DNA of 64,000 bases from Chelydra serpentina. Its lineage: Eukaryota; Chordata; Testudines; Chelydridae. A model generated the notes under the pieces. That model saw nothing but the letters and a program-made list of their open reading frames with translations, searched no databases and had not been told where the DNA came from. This document shows positions 48,616 through 61,601 of the stretch, in pieces (within the stretch, counting starts at the first letter, position 1; every line of letters begins with the position of its first letter). The stretch covers positions 2,294,001-2,358,000 of the forward strand of contig JBAIAC010000026.1 of the NCBI GenBank assembly GCA_037349315.1, given 5' to 3'. The translations under genes were made by a program, and so were the position numbers.

Positions 48616-51600
48616 GGGGGGCTGTGTGTCTCTTCCCACCCCAGGTACCTCCTCCCATTGAAGGGCGGGGTGGCTGGCTGGTGCCCTCTATCCCCCACCT
48701 GGAGCAGGCTTTGGGGGTGCAGGATGTGAGGCAGGGATGAATGAACCTTTCATCTCTATTTTCTCCCATCAGGGAGAGCACTGACTTCTCTTCCCTCATG
48801 CAGGCTCCAGGGTTACCCTCCGCTGGGCGGGGGAGCAGGGGCTGCCCTTCTGCCGCAGGGTTTAATGGTGCCATCAAGGGAGGCCAGCGGCTCCCTGTGT
48901 CCCCCGCTCGATGTGCCGACTGGCCCCAGTATGACAGGCTCTGCCCATGGATATCTAGAACATTCCCTGACGTTTGGGGCAGATTGATGCGGCGTTCAAA
49001 CGCGCTCCCGTGACGGGCAGAGAGTGGGACGGGGAAATGCCGCTGGGCCGAGTGTACGGCCGGCGCGAGCTCGGCCACCGAGGAGCGGGGCCAGCAGCAG
49101 GAGTCCCGGCAGCTCTCTGCAGACCCAGCAAGGGCTCCCGAGGCCACAAGCTAAGCACTGGGTTGGGTCGGGCCCAGTGTTCAGGCCCATTAGTTTTCTC
49201 TTGTGGGGTGAGAAGAAGGAGCTGCTACTGGTCTCTCCTGGAGGGCGTCTTCCCCATAGATCTGCAGCAGTCCTTGCACAGAAGGGTCTGTGTGTGTGAG
49301 ATGCACCAGCCCTCACCTCTGAGTTCCTCCAGCCAGACAATAACGTACGGGGGCGGGGGGTTAAGTTCTGCTTACACTTGTGGCCTCCTTAGCATCTCCC
49401 CCTCCCCTGACATGAGGGTGTGGCCACTTGAGGGACCAGGAATGTGTCCCAGCCCTAGTGTGAAAACACCCTCCGTCCTTCTGTGAACTCGGGCTTGTTC
49501 TGTCCTGCCTGCGTGTCATGGGCTCTCAGCTCCATACCTCTGTTCACTTCCCCCCCAAAGTGCCTAGTGGTGCCCCAGTGGGGCCCGGAGATGGGGACTG
49601 AAGCCCACCTTTCTCTGCTCGGCTGTTATGCATGTTGGTGTGACAGATATGCCAGTCCTTACTGAATTAAGCTTAAGTATTTTAGGAGGTCGTCGTGTTA
49701 AAAATGCAAATGCTTCTGTATTATCGTGGTCTGGGACGTATCGTCTTTTGAGGAGCCAGGACGAATGCAAACACTGGGAAATGGACGTGCTTCAAGGCTG
49801 CTTTTAAAACAATGGACCGGACAGGCTGATCTTTGGGGGAGTTCCTAGGGAACACGTGTGGGGAGGAGAGATCTTCAACCACAGCCCTTGTGGGAGTTGG
49901 GTGATCTCTGATGAGCACACGGGTGGGTTCTTGTGTTGTTTTCTCTGTAACGCTTCACCTGAAGGATAAATGTGCTCGCTTAGGAAGAGCTGTGGGGAGC
50001 ATAACTGGGGCATTACCTAGCTGGGGGATAGCAGAGTGCAGGCAGGGAGCTGTGCAGCCGGGAAACACCCCGCTCAGAGGGGAGAGAGACGTGTCCCCAC
50101 CCAAGAGCGGTGACAGCGAGGCGCCTGGAGTCTAGTGTGGGTGACCCCTCTGGGGGAATACAGGTGCCCTGCACTGTGATAACATGGTGCGTTTTCAAAC
50201 CATGGTGCGTGATGAGCCTGCCCCATAGGCATCCCCATGGCCTGTCCAGAGTGGTTTATTGCAGGGGCTGTGGGATAACTTACTTAGTGACCGGACACTC
50301 TCTCCCCATGGCAGACCATCCTGGTGCCCTGGAGAAACGTTGCCTGCTGTGTCCGCTCCAGTGCTCCCCACTGCCAGCCCCTGGCTGAACCCTGCCCCGT
50401 CGCTGTTGCTCTCTGAACCCTTCGCAGACGTCTGGCCTTGGGGAGCTCGGGCTCCCTCGTGCTCAGCTCTTCGGGCACTTAGACACCTGGGGCCAAATCC
50501 CAAAGCAGTGGAAGTGTTTCCAAAGCGTTCAAAGCCGCAGGGGGCACCACACATCTCACCGCGGCAGAGGGGCTCTACAGGGGAATGGCAGGAAGGTGGA
50601 ACCGAGCACATGGCCCAAACCCATGGGACGCAGCCAGGGGCTCCCCACGCAGCACTGGGCAGCTGGGAAGGCCTGTTGGGGGAGGGGCACTGAAACCAAG
50701 CTTCCGCCTCATCCCCCGCTCTGAACCATAGCAACCTGTAACCATAGCAACGCCCCACACAGCCATGGGGGCACTGAGCATCCCCGAACAACCACAGAGA
50801 CATGACTAGATTGGCTAGAGAGGCCACTGCTGCGTGCAGAATTTATGGGCTTCGTCCCTCTGAAAGCAGCACAAGGCACAAGACGAGACGCTGAACAGGA
50901 GGGCGGGTGGGAAACGGGAGGACGGACGCGCTGAGCGTGCTGGGCCGGTGCTCTTCGGCAGTTACATCCGACTGACTTGGGGGGGGTCTGGGCCCCGAAG
51001 AGGGACACACCAATAACCACCCACCAAAGCCACTCTGCTGCCCACGGAGAGCCAGGTGGGAGGACGGGAGCTGTGCTAGGGCCTGAGAAAACCATGAGCC
51101 CCCAAAGGGCTCCAGCATTTGGAAAAGGGAAGGGGAGAGTCTGGGGGGCACCAGGCTGACAGAGCTGCAGAAAGAGCAGGGGAGAGCGCCAGGGAGTGGC
51201 ACCTGAGAGGACCAGGGTGTGACTTGGAGCTGCTGAGGCCCAGAGAGGAAGGGCGGGAGGGGGACTGCTAAGGCAGGAGGGAGCTGGGAGGGGACTTTGT
51301 TTTCGCTGGCACCGGGTCACCTGCCTCAGCGAGTCGCTGGGCACAGTTGTGCCTAGAGGCTGCGATTGGCCGGCTTTACAACCGGGCAGAAATAAAAGAG
51401 AAGGCAGGTGGGCAGGGCCACTGGGAAAGGGTGGGTGGGGGGAGATGGTTAGACAGGGGAGAGCCACATGCAGAGCGAGCTGGGACGTGAAGAGGCGAGG
51501 CAGGGACAGCAAAGCTCACGGGCTAGGCCCAGCCTGCCCGGCTGGAGAGAGGCTGCTGGGAGATGTGGACAGAGCACTGCAGAACCTGAGGGGTGGGTGA

Positions 51601-52059
51601 CAAACTCCTGGTCCGGTGACTTGCAGCCACATCAGATATTTAGGGGAGCTGCAAGGTCCAGCCACATGGGACACAGGCTGGAGAGAGAAAGCTGCAGGTC
51701 AAAGATACTCCTGGTCCTAGCGGTCACAGCAACCGATGGGAGCATCGTTAACTGACAAGCAGCGGAAAGCGAGGCGGAGAAGTGGGGGAGGAAAGGGTTT
51801 CTGCCTTGGCCTGGCTTAACGGACGGAAATGGGACCAGGGCAATCTCGCCCTGCCTGGATCCAGAAAGAATCTGCTGCAAAATCCTTTTCCTAGCCTGGC
51901 GCTGTGAGCCCATCACCCCTCCCTTTGCATCCCTCCACGGCTCCCCCTCTGTTATGGCCTGTCCCCACCCACCCTATCGTCTCTGCCATCCAGCTGCCGT
52001 TGCTCCCCTCTGCTCTGTCCATGCTGCCAGCCTCCCGGCCTGCTTAGTGAATTTTCACC
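48616..52059. other. No gene recognised (3.4 kb)
   Basis: Moderately GC-rich, apparently unique sequence. Long frames exist on both strands (for example minus 49147-48347, minus 51512-50709), but none shows domain motifs, biased codon use I can judge, or consistent splice sites. 3' parts of unrecognised exons cannot be excluded. Confidence 0.35.
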
Positions 52060-52410
52060 TTCAGGCTGCACTTTTGCCTGAGACACCTGGAGCATGATAC
52101 AAGGGGACATAACAAGCCGATGTCACGGAACATGTCAGGTGGAACATAAGTCGTTTGTCTCAGTTTATAAATGTTGGTGTACCTCGCCCTAACCCTTTGT
52201 GTGGCCAAAGGGACAGTAGAAATTCCCACTGCTGACTGGCACTCGTGTTAGTGTGCCTGTAACCATGGAGCCAAGGCACTAGGACTGTGCCTTGAGGGCA
52301 ATAAACCTGGCTGAGTGCCTGTCACCAAACCGAGTCCGTGGTCTTTCTGAGTAATGCTATCGAGGTCAGCTGAATCAACTACCTGCACAGGGCTGGGACA
52401 GCATAGAGAG
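52060..52410 (+). mobile_element. Probable LTR fragment with polyadenylation signal
   Basis: Contains GGAACATGTCAGGTGGAAC, GTCTCAGTTTATAAATG and GGGCAATAAACCTGGCTGAG followed by an U5-like ACCGAGTCCGTGGTCTTTC. The signals fit U3-R-U5 of an endogenous retroviral LTR; ends not fixed and no target duplication found. Confidence 0.4.
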
Positions 52411-52776
52411 AGAACACGCACCTGCCAACACTCACAATCGCTCAGGGTGGAGCGGAGCATTACGGTGAGGACTCAGCTGGTGGCGTTGCTGACTCAGACT
52501 AACTGAAGCTTTCGCCATTATAAGATCCGCATCTTTGGCCATTGTTTCACGATATTTGGGTTTCTGGTTAATTAGCTCTTGCCTGGTCTGGAGGCAATCT
52601 CCCCTGAAAGCAGGGCTCATTCGTGGCTTTGCCACAAGGCCTGAGCACGGGGCAGTGTGTTATGCTGCTACTAGAGAAGCCCTGAAAGCCATTTGTCATG
52701 AGTTCCCTACAAGGTACACAGTGGTCTTCCCTCACCGTGCTGGTGCAGCACTTATGATGCCAACTCATTAGGGGAA
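52411..52776. other. No gene seen
   Basis: Unassigned sequence between the LTR-like segment and CR1. Confidence 0.35.
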
Positions 52777-53790
52777 TAGAATCACAGAATCTCAGGGTTG
52801 GAAGGGACCTCAGGAGGTCATCTAGTCCAACCCCCCGCTCAAAGCAGGACCAACCCCAACTAAATCATCCCAGCCAGGGCCTGACCTTAAAAACCTCTAA
52901 GGAAGGAGATTCCACCACCTCCCTAGGTAACCCATTCCAGTGCTTCACCACCCTACTAGTGAAAAAGTTTTTTCTAATATCCAACCTAAACCTCCCCCTC
53001 TGCAACTTGAGACCATTACTCCTTGTTCTGTCATCTTCTACCACTGAGAACAGTCTAGATCCATCCTCTTTGGAACCCCCTTTCCAAAGGGGGTTCCAAA
53101 GAGGTACTTGAAAGCAGCTATCAAATCCCCCCTCATTCTTCTCTTCTGCAGGCTAAACAATCCCAGTTCCCTCAGCCTCTCCTCATAAGTCATGTGCTCC
53201 AGCCCACTAATAATTTTTGTTGCCCTCCGCTGGACTCTTTCCAATTTATCCACATCCTTCTTGTAGTGTGGGGCCCAAAACAGGACACAGTACTCCAAAT
53301 GAGGCCTCACCAGTGCCGAATAGAGGGGAATGATCACGTCCCTGGATCTGCTGGAAATGCCTCTACTTATACAGCCCAAAATGCCATTAGCCTTCTTGGC
53401 AACAAGGGCACACTGTTGACTCATATTCAGCTTTTCGTCCACTGTAACCCCTAGGTCCTTTTCTGCAGAACTGCTGCCCAGCCATTCGGTCCCTAGTCTG
53501 TAGCAGTGCATGGGATTCTTCCGTCCTAAGTGCAGGACTCTGCACTTGTCCTTGTTGAACCTCATCAGATTTTTTTTGGCCCAATTCTCTAATTTGTCTA
53601 GGTCCCTCTGTATCCTATCCCTACCCTCCAGCGTATCAACCACTCCTCCCAGTTTAGTGTCATCTGCAAACTTGCTAAGGATGCAGTCCCCACCATCCTC
53701 CAGATTGTTAATAAAGATATTGAACAAAACTGGCCCCAGCACCGACCCTTGGGGCACTCCACTTGATACCGGCTGCCAACTAGACATGGA
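52777..53790 (-). mobile_element. CR1 LINE with 249-codon RT frame
   Basis: Minus-strand CR1, 1.0 kb, intact 3' tail at 52777 and 5' truncation at 53790. The frame 53787-53038 stays open and encodes the end of the reverse transcriptase: [31 protein letters not shown] (FADD), [52 protein letters not shown] and [14 protein letters not shown]. Near its end (53069-53100) lies a 32-nt perfect palindrome that interrupts the usual CR1 sequence. Confidence 0.93.
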
Positions 53791-54020
53791 GGCATGGAGT
53801 CAAAGCTCTGCTCCCTCCCCAACCACTCACACCCACATGTATGGGGTGAGGCACAGGAACCTCCCAGAGGCAGCTCTCCTCCCCACACTACTACATGTCA
53901 CGCCAGTACAAGGGGACACCTTGTTAACAGGTTTTGTGTGACAGTGAGTTGGATGAAGATGGGGTAGGTATGGCTTTTCAGTACGTGCTGTAGATGGTGA
54001 CATGGATGCCTCAGGGAAGG
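53791..54020. other. Unassigned
   Basis: Short stretch between CR1 and an LTR; nothing recognised. Confidence 0.4.
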
Positions 54021-54810
54021 TGTCATAACCATACAGCTAAAGGAAGCCTAAAATTCCTCCTTACCTGTAAGGGGTTAAGAAACTCATAGCCCAGTTGGCA
54101 CCTGACCACCAGGACCAATGAAGAAAGAAGATATTTTCAAATCTTGAGGGGAGGGGGAGGCTTTTGTTTTGAGTTCGTTATCTCTTGGGATTAAGAGAGG
54201 GACCAGACAGAAATCAATCTCCTCCAACCCAGCCTCTACCAAACCTCCAATATTACAACGTAAGTTAGTCAGGCATTGCAAATAGGTTTTGTTTTGCTGT
54301 GAAGGTTTCCCTGTGCTAAAAGGGAGGTTTATTCCTGTTTTCTGTAACTTTAAGGTTTTGCCCAGAGGGGGAATCTCTCGGCGTTTGGAATTTGAGTACC
54401 CTGTAAAATATTTACCATCCTGATTTTACAGAGATGATTTTTACCTTTCTTGTTTTAATAAAATCCTTCTTTTAAGAACCTGTTTTCAATTGTTCTAAGA
54501 CCCAGGGATTGGGTCTTTGATCACTTTGTAACCAATTGGTTAGGAGATTATTCTCAAGCCTCCCCAGGAAAGGGGGTGTATGGGCTTGAGGGGATATTTT
54601 GTGGGGAAGGGGAACTTCAAGTGATCCTTTCCCCTGGTTCTTGTTTAAATCACTTGATGTTGGCAGCGATTATCTTTTCTCAGGTCATAGGGGAGATTTG
54701 GTACCTTGGGGAGTTTTTAACCTAAGCTGGTAGAAATAAGCTTAGGAGGTCTTTCATGTGGGTCCCCACGACTGTACCCTAGAGTCCAGAGTGGGGAGGG
54801 AACCCTGACA
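54021..54810 (+). mobile_element. Probable solo LTR (790 bp)
   Basis: Starts TGTCATAACC, ends AACCCTGACA; AATAAA at 54457-54462. Motifs such as TGTAAGGGGTTAAGAAAC and GGCACCTGACCACC are LTR-like. The flanks (GAAGG, GAGCA) do not form a clean duplication, so ends are tentative. Confidence 0.55.
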
Positions 54811-54871
54811 GAGCATTATCAACAGCAACGTAAGGTTGACAGGGAATACTGGACACTTTCCTTTTACCATA

Positions 54872-55438
54872 TGTGACGAACTAGGACTGTTGTTAAGGTT
54901 TCCCTGAGTACTGTGTGGGTGCCTCGGTTTCCCCTATGCGGTGCTTGAGTATCTAGGTGGTGGGACAACGGTGCATGATTGTTACAAAGCCCTAGAAGGC
55001 AGAGGCCTGGACACAGAGAATGGCCCTGTCTCCTGGCAACAGATGGCCCGGCCCCTCCCCGGCAAAGGTATAAGCTGAAGGTGTTGGAACAAAGGGATCA
55101 GGTGACCTCCTGGCCCGGGAAGGAGAAAGGGGGAGGAGGGGCTGGTGAGTTTCAGTTTGGAGCTGGCTTGGGAAGAGGAGGGGAGAGGGGCAGACAGGGT
55201 CTGGCCTCCCTGCCCCCGTTTGGAGCTGTGGGGTGAAATGCAGGGAGCCCCAGGCTGGGGTCTAAGCTCCCTGCCCCCAGGAAGGGCCCGACTGAGGGGT
55301 CCTGGATGTACTGACAAGCTCTGGTTGGACTGTGTTCCTGGCATCTCTAATAAACCTTCTATTCTACTGGCTGGCTGAGACGCCCAGTGACTCCGGGGAA
55401 GAGGGGTGCAGGGCCGGACTCCCCTATACTCCGTGACA
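54872..55438 (+). mobile_element. Solo LTR of the gypsy array family
   Basis: 567 bp homologous throughout to the LTRs at 2848, 7041 and 10825 (TGTGACGAAC...CTCCGTGACA, including AATAAA). Flanks CCATA (54867-54871) and CCATG (55439-55443) form a 5-bp target duplication with one mismatch. It is diverged in the middle, so an older insertion than the array. Confidence 0.92.
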
Positions 55439-56272
55439 CCATGCTTTCAAGGATTTGGGGCTTGGAGCATGTCGTAAAGCAACTTTAACTGCTGCTCAAC
55501 TGAGTTTGTGTTCACATGCACAATCCACAGATAACACGATAGTGGTGGGCAGGCAACAGATGTTCTGGATTTTTCTTCCAGAGATGGGCCATGCTGCCCA
55601 TCTTTAGTCTATCCATGGCAAGAAAAAGGAGGGGGTTCAAACTAGTGTCCCAGATACTGAATGACAAGGTGCCATCTGTGTTTCCGGAGATGCCCCCAGG
55701 AGTGAACGCTGACCCTTTGTGCAGGAGTTCTGAGAGAACACCAAGACCCTGACTTATGTGTCAGACACAAGAGTTAGTAAGATATACGGAGGGTGCTTTG
55801 TCAGATGCATCTGTATCAATTGTATGCCAGCTGCCAATTCAGTGTCACATACACACACTGGAGTAATGGTGACTACTGACGCTCCACGCCCCTGCTTTCA
55901 TTCAGCCACCTCACTTTAATTTTCACTGCCTCAGGGAAGAGGCAGTGGGATCAGAGTAGCCCCTACTCCTCATTCCACTGATCAGATAAGGCTAGGAGGA
56001 GCTGGATTGATCTCGGCTACATCTGTTTTATCAGGCTGAATCAAGAGGCACTGCTTGGGCTGGGTGACAGTGGAGACCAACTAGGCCACTTTGTTCAGTA
56101 AGCCCAACGAGCTGGGAGGCAGGGGGGTGGAAAGAGGAGTGAACTTGCCCCATACCAGAAGGGGCACATTGCAGGGGTGCCTAGTAATAAGTTGTGCCCC
56201 GCATGACCCAGCCAAGCCCCAAGCTATAATACCCATGTTCAATCCCTGTTCCCCACATCCATCCACAAGGCT
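55439..56272. other. No gene seen
   Basis: Apparently unique; no domains or splice-bounded frames recognised. Confidence 0.4.
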
Positions 56273-56457
56273 GGGGGGGAGGGATAGCTCAATGGTTTGA
56301 GCATTGGCCTGCTAAACCCAGGGTTGTGAGTTTAATCCTTGAGGGGGCCATTTAGGGATCTGAGGCAAAAATTGGGGATTGGTCCTGCTTTGAGCAGGGG
56401 GTTGGACTAGATGACCTCCTAAGGTCCCTTCCAACCCTGATATTCTATGATTCTATG
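56273..56457 (+). mobile_element. Tortoise Pol III SINE
   Basis: Sense copy with A box TAGCTCAATGGTTTGAGC, B box GGTTGTGAGTTTAATCC and CR1-like tail ending ATTCTATGATTCTATG. Confidence 0.92.
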
Positions 56458-59400
56458 CTAAGAGCAGGCTTCTGTTTAAAGATTCCTTAGTTTTTGAACC
56501 TTCTTGGCTGCTTTTTCACACCTTTCATCAACAGTTTCCAAATTGGCCATGACCGTTGGATGTCTCTCTGTCCCTCTCTCGAGGCACCTTGGGGGTTTTC
56601 AGAAGTGCTAAATGGCCCCCAACTCCAATTAGCGTTGATGGGAGCGGCAGGTGCTCAGCACCATTAGTCAGGCCTAAGGCAGCTCAAGTTGGAGACACAC
56701 CAAATAGAGGCATTCAAAAACTCAGCCACTCTCGTGCTGAACCATTTTTAAAAAAAAATCCCAAATATCTGCTTTTAATATTTGGATAAAGTGCTGTAGG
56801 AAGTTTTGTTTAGTGTTAACTTTAGATCACTCTTCCTAAGAACAGGTTGACTTGTGAGCCTAGATGGCCTGTTTGTAACGTGCCAACAGAAATTTTTTCA
56901 AGGAGGGTGTTACAGACTTATTCAGAGAAACATGGATACGCTCCAGCTGTAGTTTTATTGTAACAGACAATAGGCTGCATAAAGGCCTAAGTGACTAGAC
57001 GATGGCAGAGGGCTTGCCTAGAAAGGTGAAGATCAGAGCTGGAAGCACACAGCAGCTTAGAACCACAGCACAAAAAAGTCATTCCCTCACCAGCTGCACA
57101 CTGAGAATCTGGGCAGGTGGCTTCAGTAACTCCCATGCAGGAGGACATCCATATCACCACTGCCATTAAAGTGCAATTGACTTGGCTATAATCCTCCTTT
57201 ACGCCTTTTCTTCTGGGTATAGAGGTGGCAGCTTAGGGTAGACTAGGCTATTCTCAGCTGTTCGGGATGGAACAGTGGTAGGACGGAACTACAGAAGTGA
57301 CAGCTGCCCTCTAGGGACTAAAATAGGAAAGATCCCCATGGACAGTTATAAGAGAGATGGAGCCACTTAGTCTGGGAGAGAGTAGGAAGAAAAGAACACA
57401 CATGGGGATCAGAGGTGGCAGCAGTACCTTGCATGTGTCTACCTCGTGTATGCTCACGCTCAGACCTCTGCCTTCAGCAACGGAGAACTCCATGCTGCCA
57501 GACACTATGGAAACACGTCATTGTTGTGTTTGCTTTAAGGCCTGCTGATCTCTTAAAACCAATTTCCATTCAAACTGTTCCAATTAGTTTTTAAATAACT
57601 GAACTGGAGTTTTAGCCATGTAACTCTTTCTCAAATCAATGGGAAGCCATGGGCTTTAAACACAGCCCAAGAGATTTGAATGCCAGGCTCACTGGTTCTA
57701 AGATGACATACACTGTGGAAGAAGAGACAAAATGGGGAGGGGCTCAGCCTTAAGAGTCAACTTCAGCTGACAAACACTGGAAAGCCAGAATTGATCACTA
57801 TTGGTTCAGCGGCGTGCAGGAGAGTCTATTCAGGATTAAATATCAAAGTCCACTTCCACTCTGAAGAGTGACCGTGGAAGAAGAGACATCATGGGGTTCC
57901 ATGTTTATTGATCAGTTGCCAAGAGACAACTCTTAGTTTACAAGGAGACAGGTGGTTGTTTGGTTTTTTTTAAATGAGCAATCCTTTAGAACGGGATCTT
58001 TCCTTCCTGCATATGATCACGAGTGCTGACAGTTCTGTTTCAGTATACCCTCCTGCCACCTGGGCACAACCCCTGTGCTTTCAGGAGGTCACACAGATAT
58101 AACTAAGTTTCAAACCCAGGGCCAATGAGGTCTGTTGATGCACAAGGAATTGAAGCCAGCTTTCTCTCTCTCTCTCAGCTCCGGAGGGATAGCAGGAATT
58201 TAAGATACCTAACAGCTAAGGCTGGTTGTCACTCTAGTAGCAGGGATAGGAAAGTTCACACCACGATCAGGTCAGGCAAAAGAAGGGGCCATTTTTCAGA
58301 GTAGAACCTTAGAGTGGGAAGAATCACTCTACTTCTGTGTGAATGGCACTTAGGGAGGCATGGGAGGGAGAGAATGAAGCAAGCCATGTTTCCAAACAAG
58401 ATTAAAGTGAGAAATGACAACCCCAGAGAGGCACTGATCTATCTTACACACCCCAACAGCACCACTAGTTTTTCTGAACAGAGATGAGATTCCTGATTAG
58501 AAAGAAAGGCCAGGAATTGTTCAGGCTTTGATATCAGGAGTTCCCTAAAGCTTTTCAGATTTACTTGTTCAGAAGCAAATTCAGACCCTCTGTGTTCTTT
58601 CTGCAATTGTTGGGGACAAAATCAACCCCAGAAGTGGCATTCAGAGGCTTCGATTGCGACTGCGTAATAAGTATCCCTCATGCATGCGCTCTCTCCTTTC
58701 ATGCTTCTACTGCTGTAAAGGTGGTACAGGCCATCATCTGTAGCACTCGGACAGGTAAGGAGGAAGCAATTTTAAAATACATTGGGAATGCAAGTCCACA
58801 CAAGCAGAGGGTTATAATTATTTGGCATCTCAAGCTGGTTTTCAAGGTCATTTGATCAAAAGCTGTTTTTAAAGCAAGACGTGTATGCCATGTTCACTCC
58901 CCCTACACCTACTCATCTGGAGGAGCAGCATGGGCGGTGGGTATAATAGGCCAGGGGAGACTTAAACTCCCCTAGTGCAGCCGCTGCCATAGGACGCCGG
59001 TTGCGGGTTTCGTGGTAGAAATTTGTGATTATGCGCCATGCAGGTTCCAGGGCGGCTGAGGAGAAGGTATGTGCTACTCAGCTTCCTGGGTTCCTTAGTA
59101 ATCTCCCTGGACTCCATGGAGAGTCCTGATGAACCTGGGAAGCTGTATAACACATACTGCCGCCTCAGTGGCCCCAGAACCTGCATGGCGCATATCAAAA
59201 GCTCAGGTTCATCTTCCAGAAAAGAGAAGAGCTTTAGAATTTTCCCATGGGGCGGCTTGGAGTCTGTGGAGGGGAGGCGCGGCTGAGGTGGTTCAGGTGT
59301 AGTGGCACAAACTGCACTACACCCACCAGCCCGGGGCTCCTCCAAGTAGGTTGGGTGGGGGGCTCAGGGCTCCGGCCACAGGGGGGGAGGGCGGCAGCAG

Positions 59401-60128
59401 AAGGGGCAAAGCTAGGGACTAGCCTCTCTGAATTGGGGCTCCTCCATGAGGGGCAGACTCCAAAAACCTTCAATTACGTAGTTTGCAGCTTCAGTGGCCT
59501 TCCTCAAATGGCGTGAGCAAAGCAAGCGGACATGCTGTACAACGGGACAGTAGGGCAGTACGGGCTCACACAGCTCAAACTGTTGCTCTACCCCCACCAC
59601 AGCGTATAAGGACAGATTTCCCTGTTTACATGAATGCAGTGATGCTTTACTTGATCTCCTTTCAGTGTGGGAGAACGGGGTCTTGATCCTGTTCTAGCTC
59701 ATTTCAAAACAGTAACTGAACTAGGTTATGAAGCCTTCTCCCCTCCCAAGTAAGGGATGGGCACAGAGACGCCACTCGGCGCCTAGTGCTCTTGGTCCAA
59801 GTTCTATCAGTCTGCATGCAGGTCCTGCCAAGACGTTTCAAGCCTGAAGGGTGCCTGTGTAGGGGAGAGGGTGCATAACACGAGAAGATACTTCTGAAGA
59901 GAGGAGCAGGAACCAGTGACATCCCTGTTGGAGAGGGCAGGTGGCTTTGGCTACGATGTGTTGTTGCCACCAGCTGTGGCCTTGTACACGAGAGACATTA
60001 AATGACAGTCAAGTGCTGTGGTTGAAAGTAAATATTCCGCTTGCCCCAAGCACCCAAATGCACTTCCCCTTCCTCTTGCTCAGAAAGTCCAAAGACCGTT
60101 GAAGGGAAGGCCGTCTGCTCCACCATGT
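56458..60128 (-). other. Region downstream of GOT2, partly its 3' UTR
   Basis: No coding sequence recognised. GOT2 ends at 60129 on the minus strand, so its 3' UTR starts at 60128. Candidate polyadenylation signals (AATAAA in minus sense) are at 57904-57909 and 56954-56959; which one is used cannot be told. 58163-58178 is a CT dinucleotide run. Two inverted CAGGTTC / TGGAGCC-like blocks near 59040-59200 are weakly self-complementary. Confidence 0.35.
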
Positions 60129-60371
<243 letters not shown>

Positions 60372-60967
60372 CTAAAATGAAAGTGTAGCCCATGGAGACT
60401 GAATCCCATCATGCAGTGCTCCATCCTGATTCTAGCAGTAGATAGGTAGAGACTCAGCACTGCATGCTGGGAATTGCAGTTTATATGAGAGAAGGTGACT
60501 TCCCCAGGTCACATCACAGATCTCTGAGCTGCACTCAGACTGCTCTTTGGCCAGCCCAGTCACTAGCACTGTGGCACACAAAAGCACTAAAATGCTCAGC
60601 CAAGATAGTCGCATGACTTCAGCAGCACTTTAATGCCATATTTGAAAAAGCAACACGATTGTTCCATTTTACAGCGGAGAGAGCTAGGTTAGCTTTTAAT
60701 CACTACCACTGAAGGATGTCATGTGAGCACTAAAACATTTTGACTGGTGAATAGAGACTTTGGGGAAGAACAGGTAGGAAGGACAGTCCTCTTTTCATGA
60801 GGACTCTCATGTCAGTAGGCTATGTTTTATAGCCCATCCAAAGATGCCAAAGAAAATGGCAAAGAGTCTTAAAAAATGATCAAGAGACGGCAAGGAATTT
60901 GGGAGATGCTAATAGGCTAACAGTACCTGAAAAGTCAGCATCTCCTGACTGATCTGCCAGTTTCTAA

Positions 60968-61329
60968 GGGCACGTCTACACTTTGAATGCTGCACTGGTG
61001 CAGCTGTAGAGCTTTAAAGACAACACTCTATGGTGATGGGAGAGAGCTCTCCCGTCAGAGTAGTTAATCCACCTCGTCGAGAGGCAGTAGCTAGGTCAGA
61101 GGGAGAAGCTCTCCCACTGACAAAGTGCTGTCTGCACAGGGGGTTAGGCTGGTATAAATAGAGCTCGGAGCAGATACAAAATTTGTGCCTGCATCTGATC
61201 CGCAAACATATCTGCAGATATCCAGAGTTGCAGGGCTCTAGGTAAAACTAAGTCACTCAGCAGTGTGGATTTTTCATAACCCCGAGCGATGTAGTTATAC
61301 CAATATAGGTCTGTAGTGCAGACCAGACC
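60968..61329. mobile_element. Harbinger-type MITE (second family)
   Basis: 362 bp between TAA duplications (60965-60967, 61330-61332). Ends GGGCACGTCTACACT and (complement) GGTCTGGTCTGCACT. It shares the TCTACACT terminal core with the palindromic family at 16944/29994, but the interior differs (GAGAGCTCTCCCGTCAGAG; GGGAGAAGCTCTCCC hairpin). Confidence 0.8.
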
Positions 61330-61601
61330 TAAGTCCAAGATACTCTCTCACACCCTTTGCCCCTCACCAGCAGGATTGAGAGCATTTTCCAATTTCTAAC
61401 AGGAAGCTGAACCCAGGATCTGGCAGGCAGCTCAATTGAAAACCATGTTTGTAAACTATTTAAGTTATCAATAGTCTTGCATTCTGGACCACGGGCATGC
61501 ACAAACAGATGTGCTCGCCTACTCTATGGGCACCTTTACATCTACATGTTTGTATTCCAGCAGTGATTTAGTTTCACTTTCATTTTTAATCAATGTAAGT
61601 T

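Noticed and set aside
48347..49147. 266-codon minus-strand frame
   Set aside because: No motif; part of it is an interspersed repeat that also reads open by composition.
50709..51512. 267-codon minus-strand frame
   Set aside because: Pro/Ser/Leu-rich without conserved motif; competing frames on the other strand are equally open.
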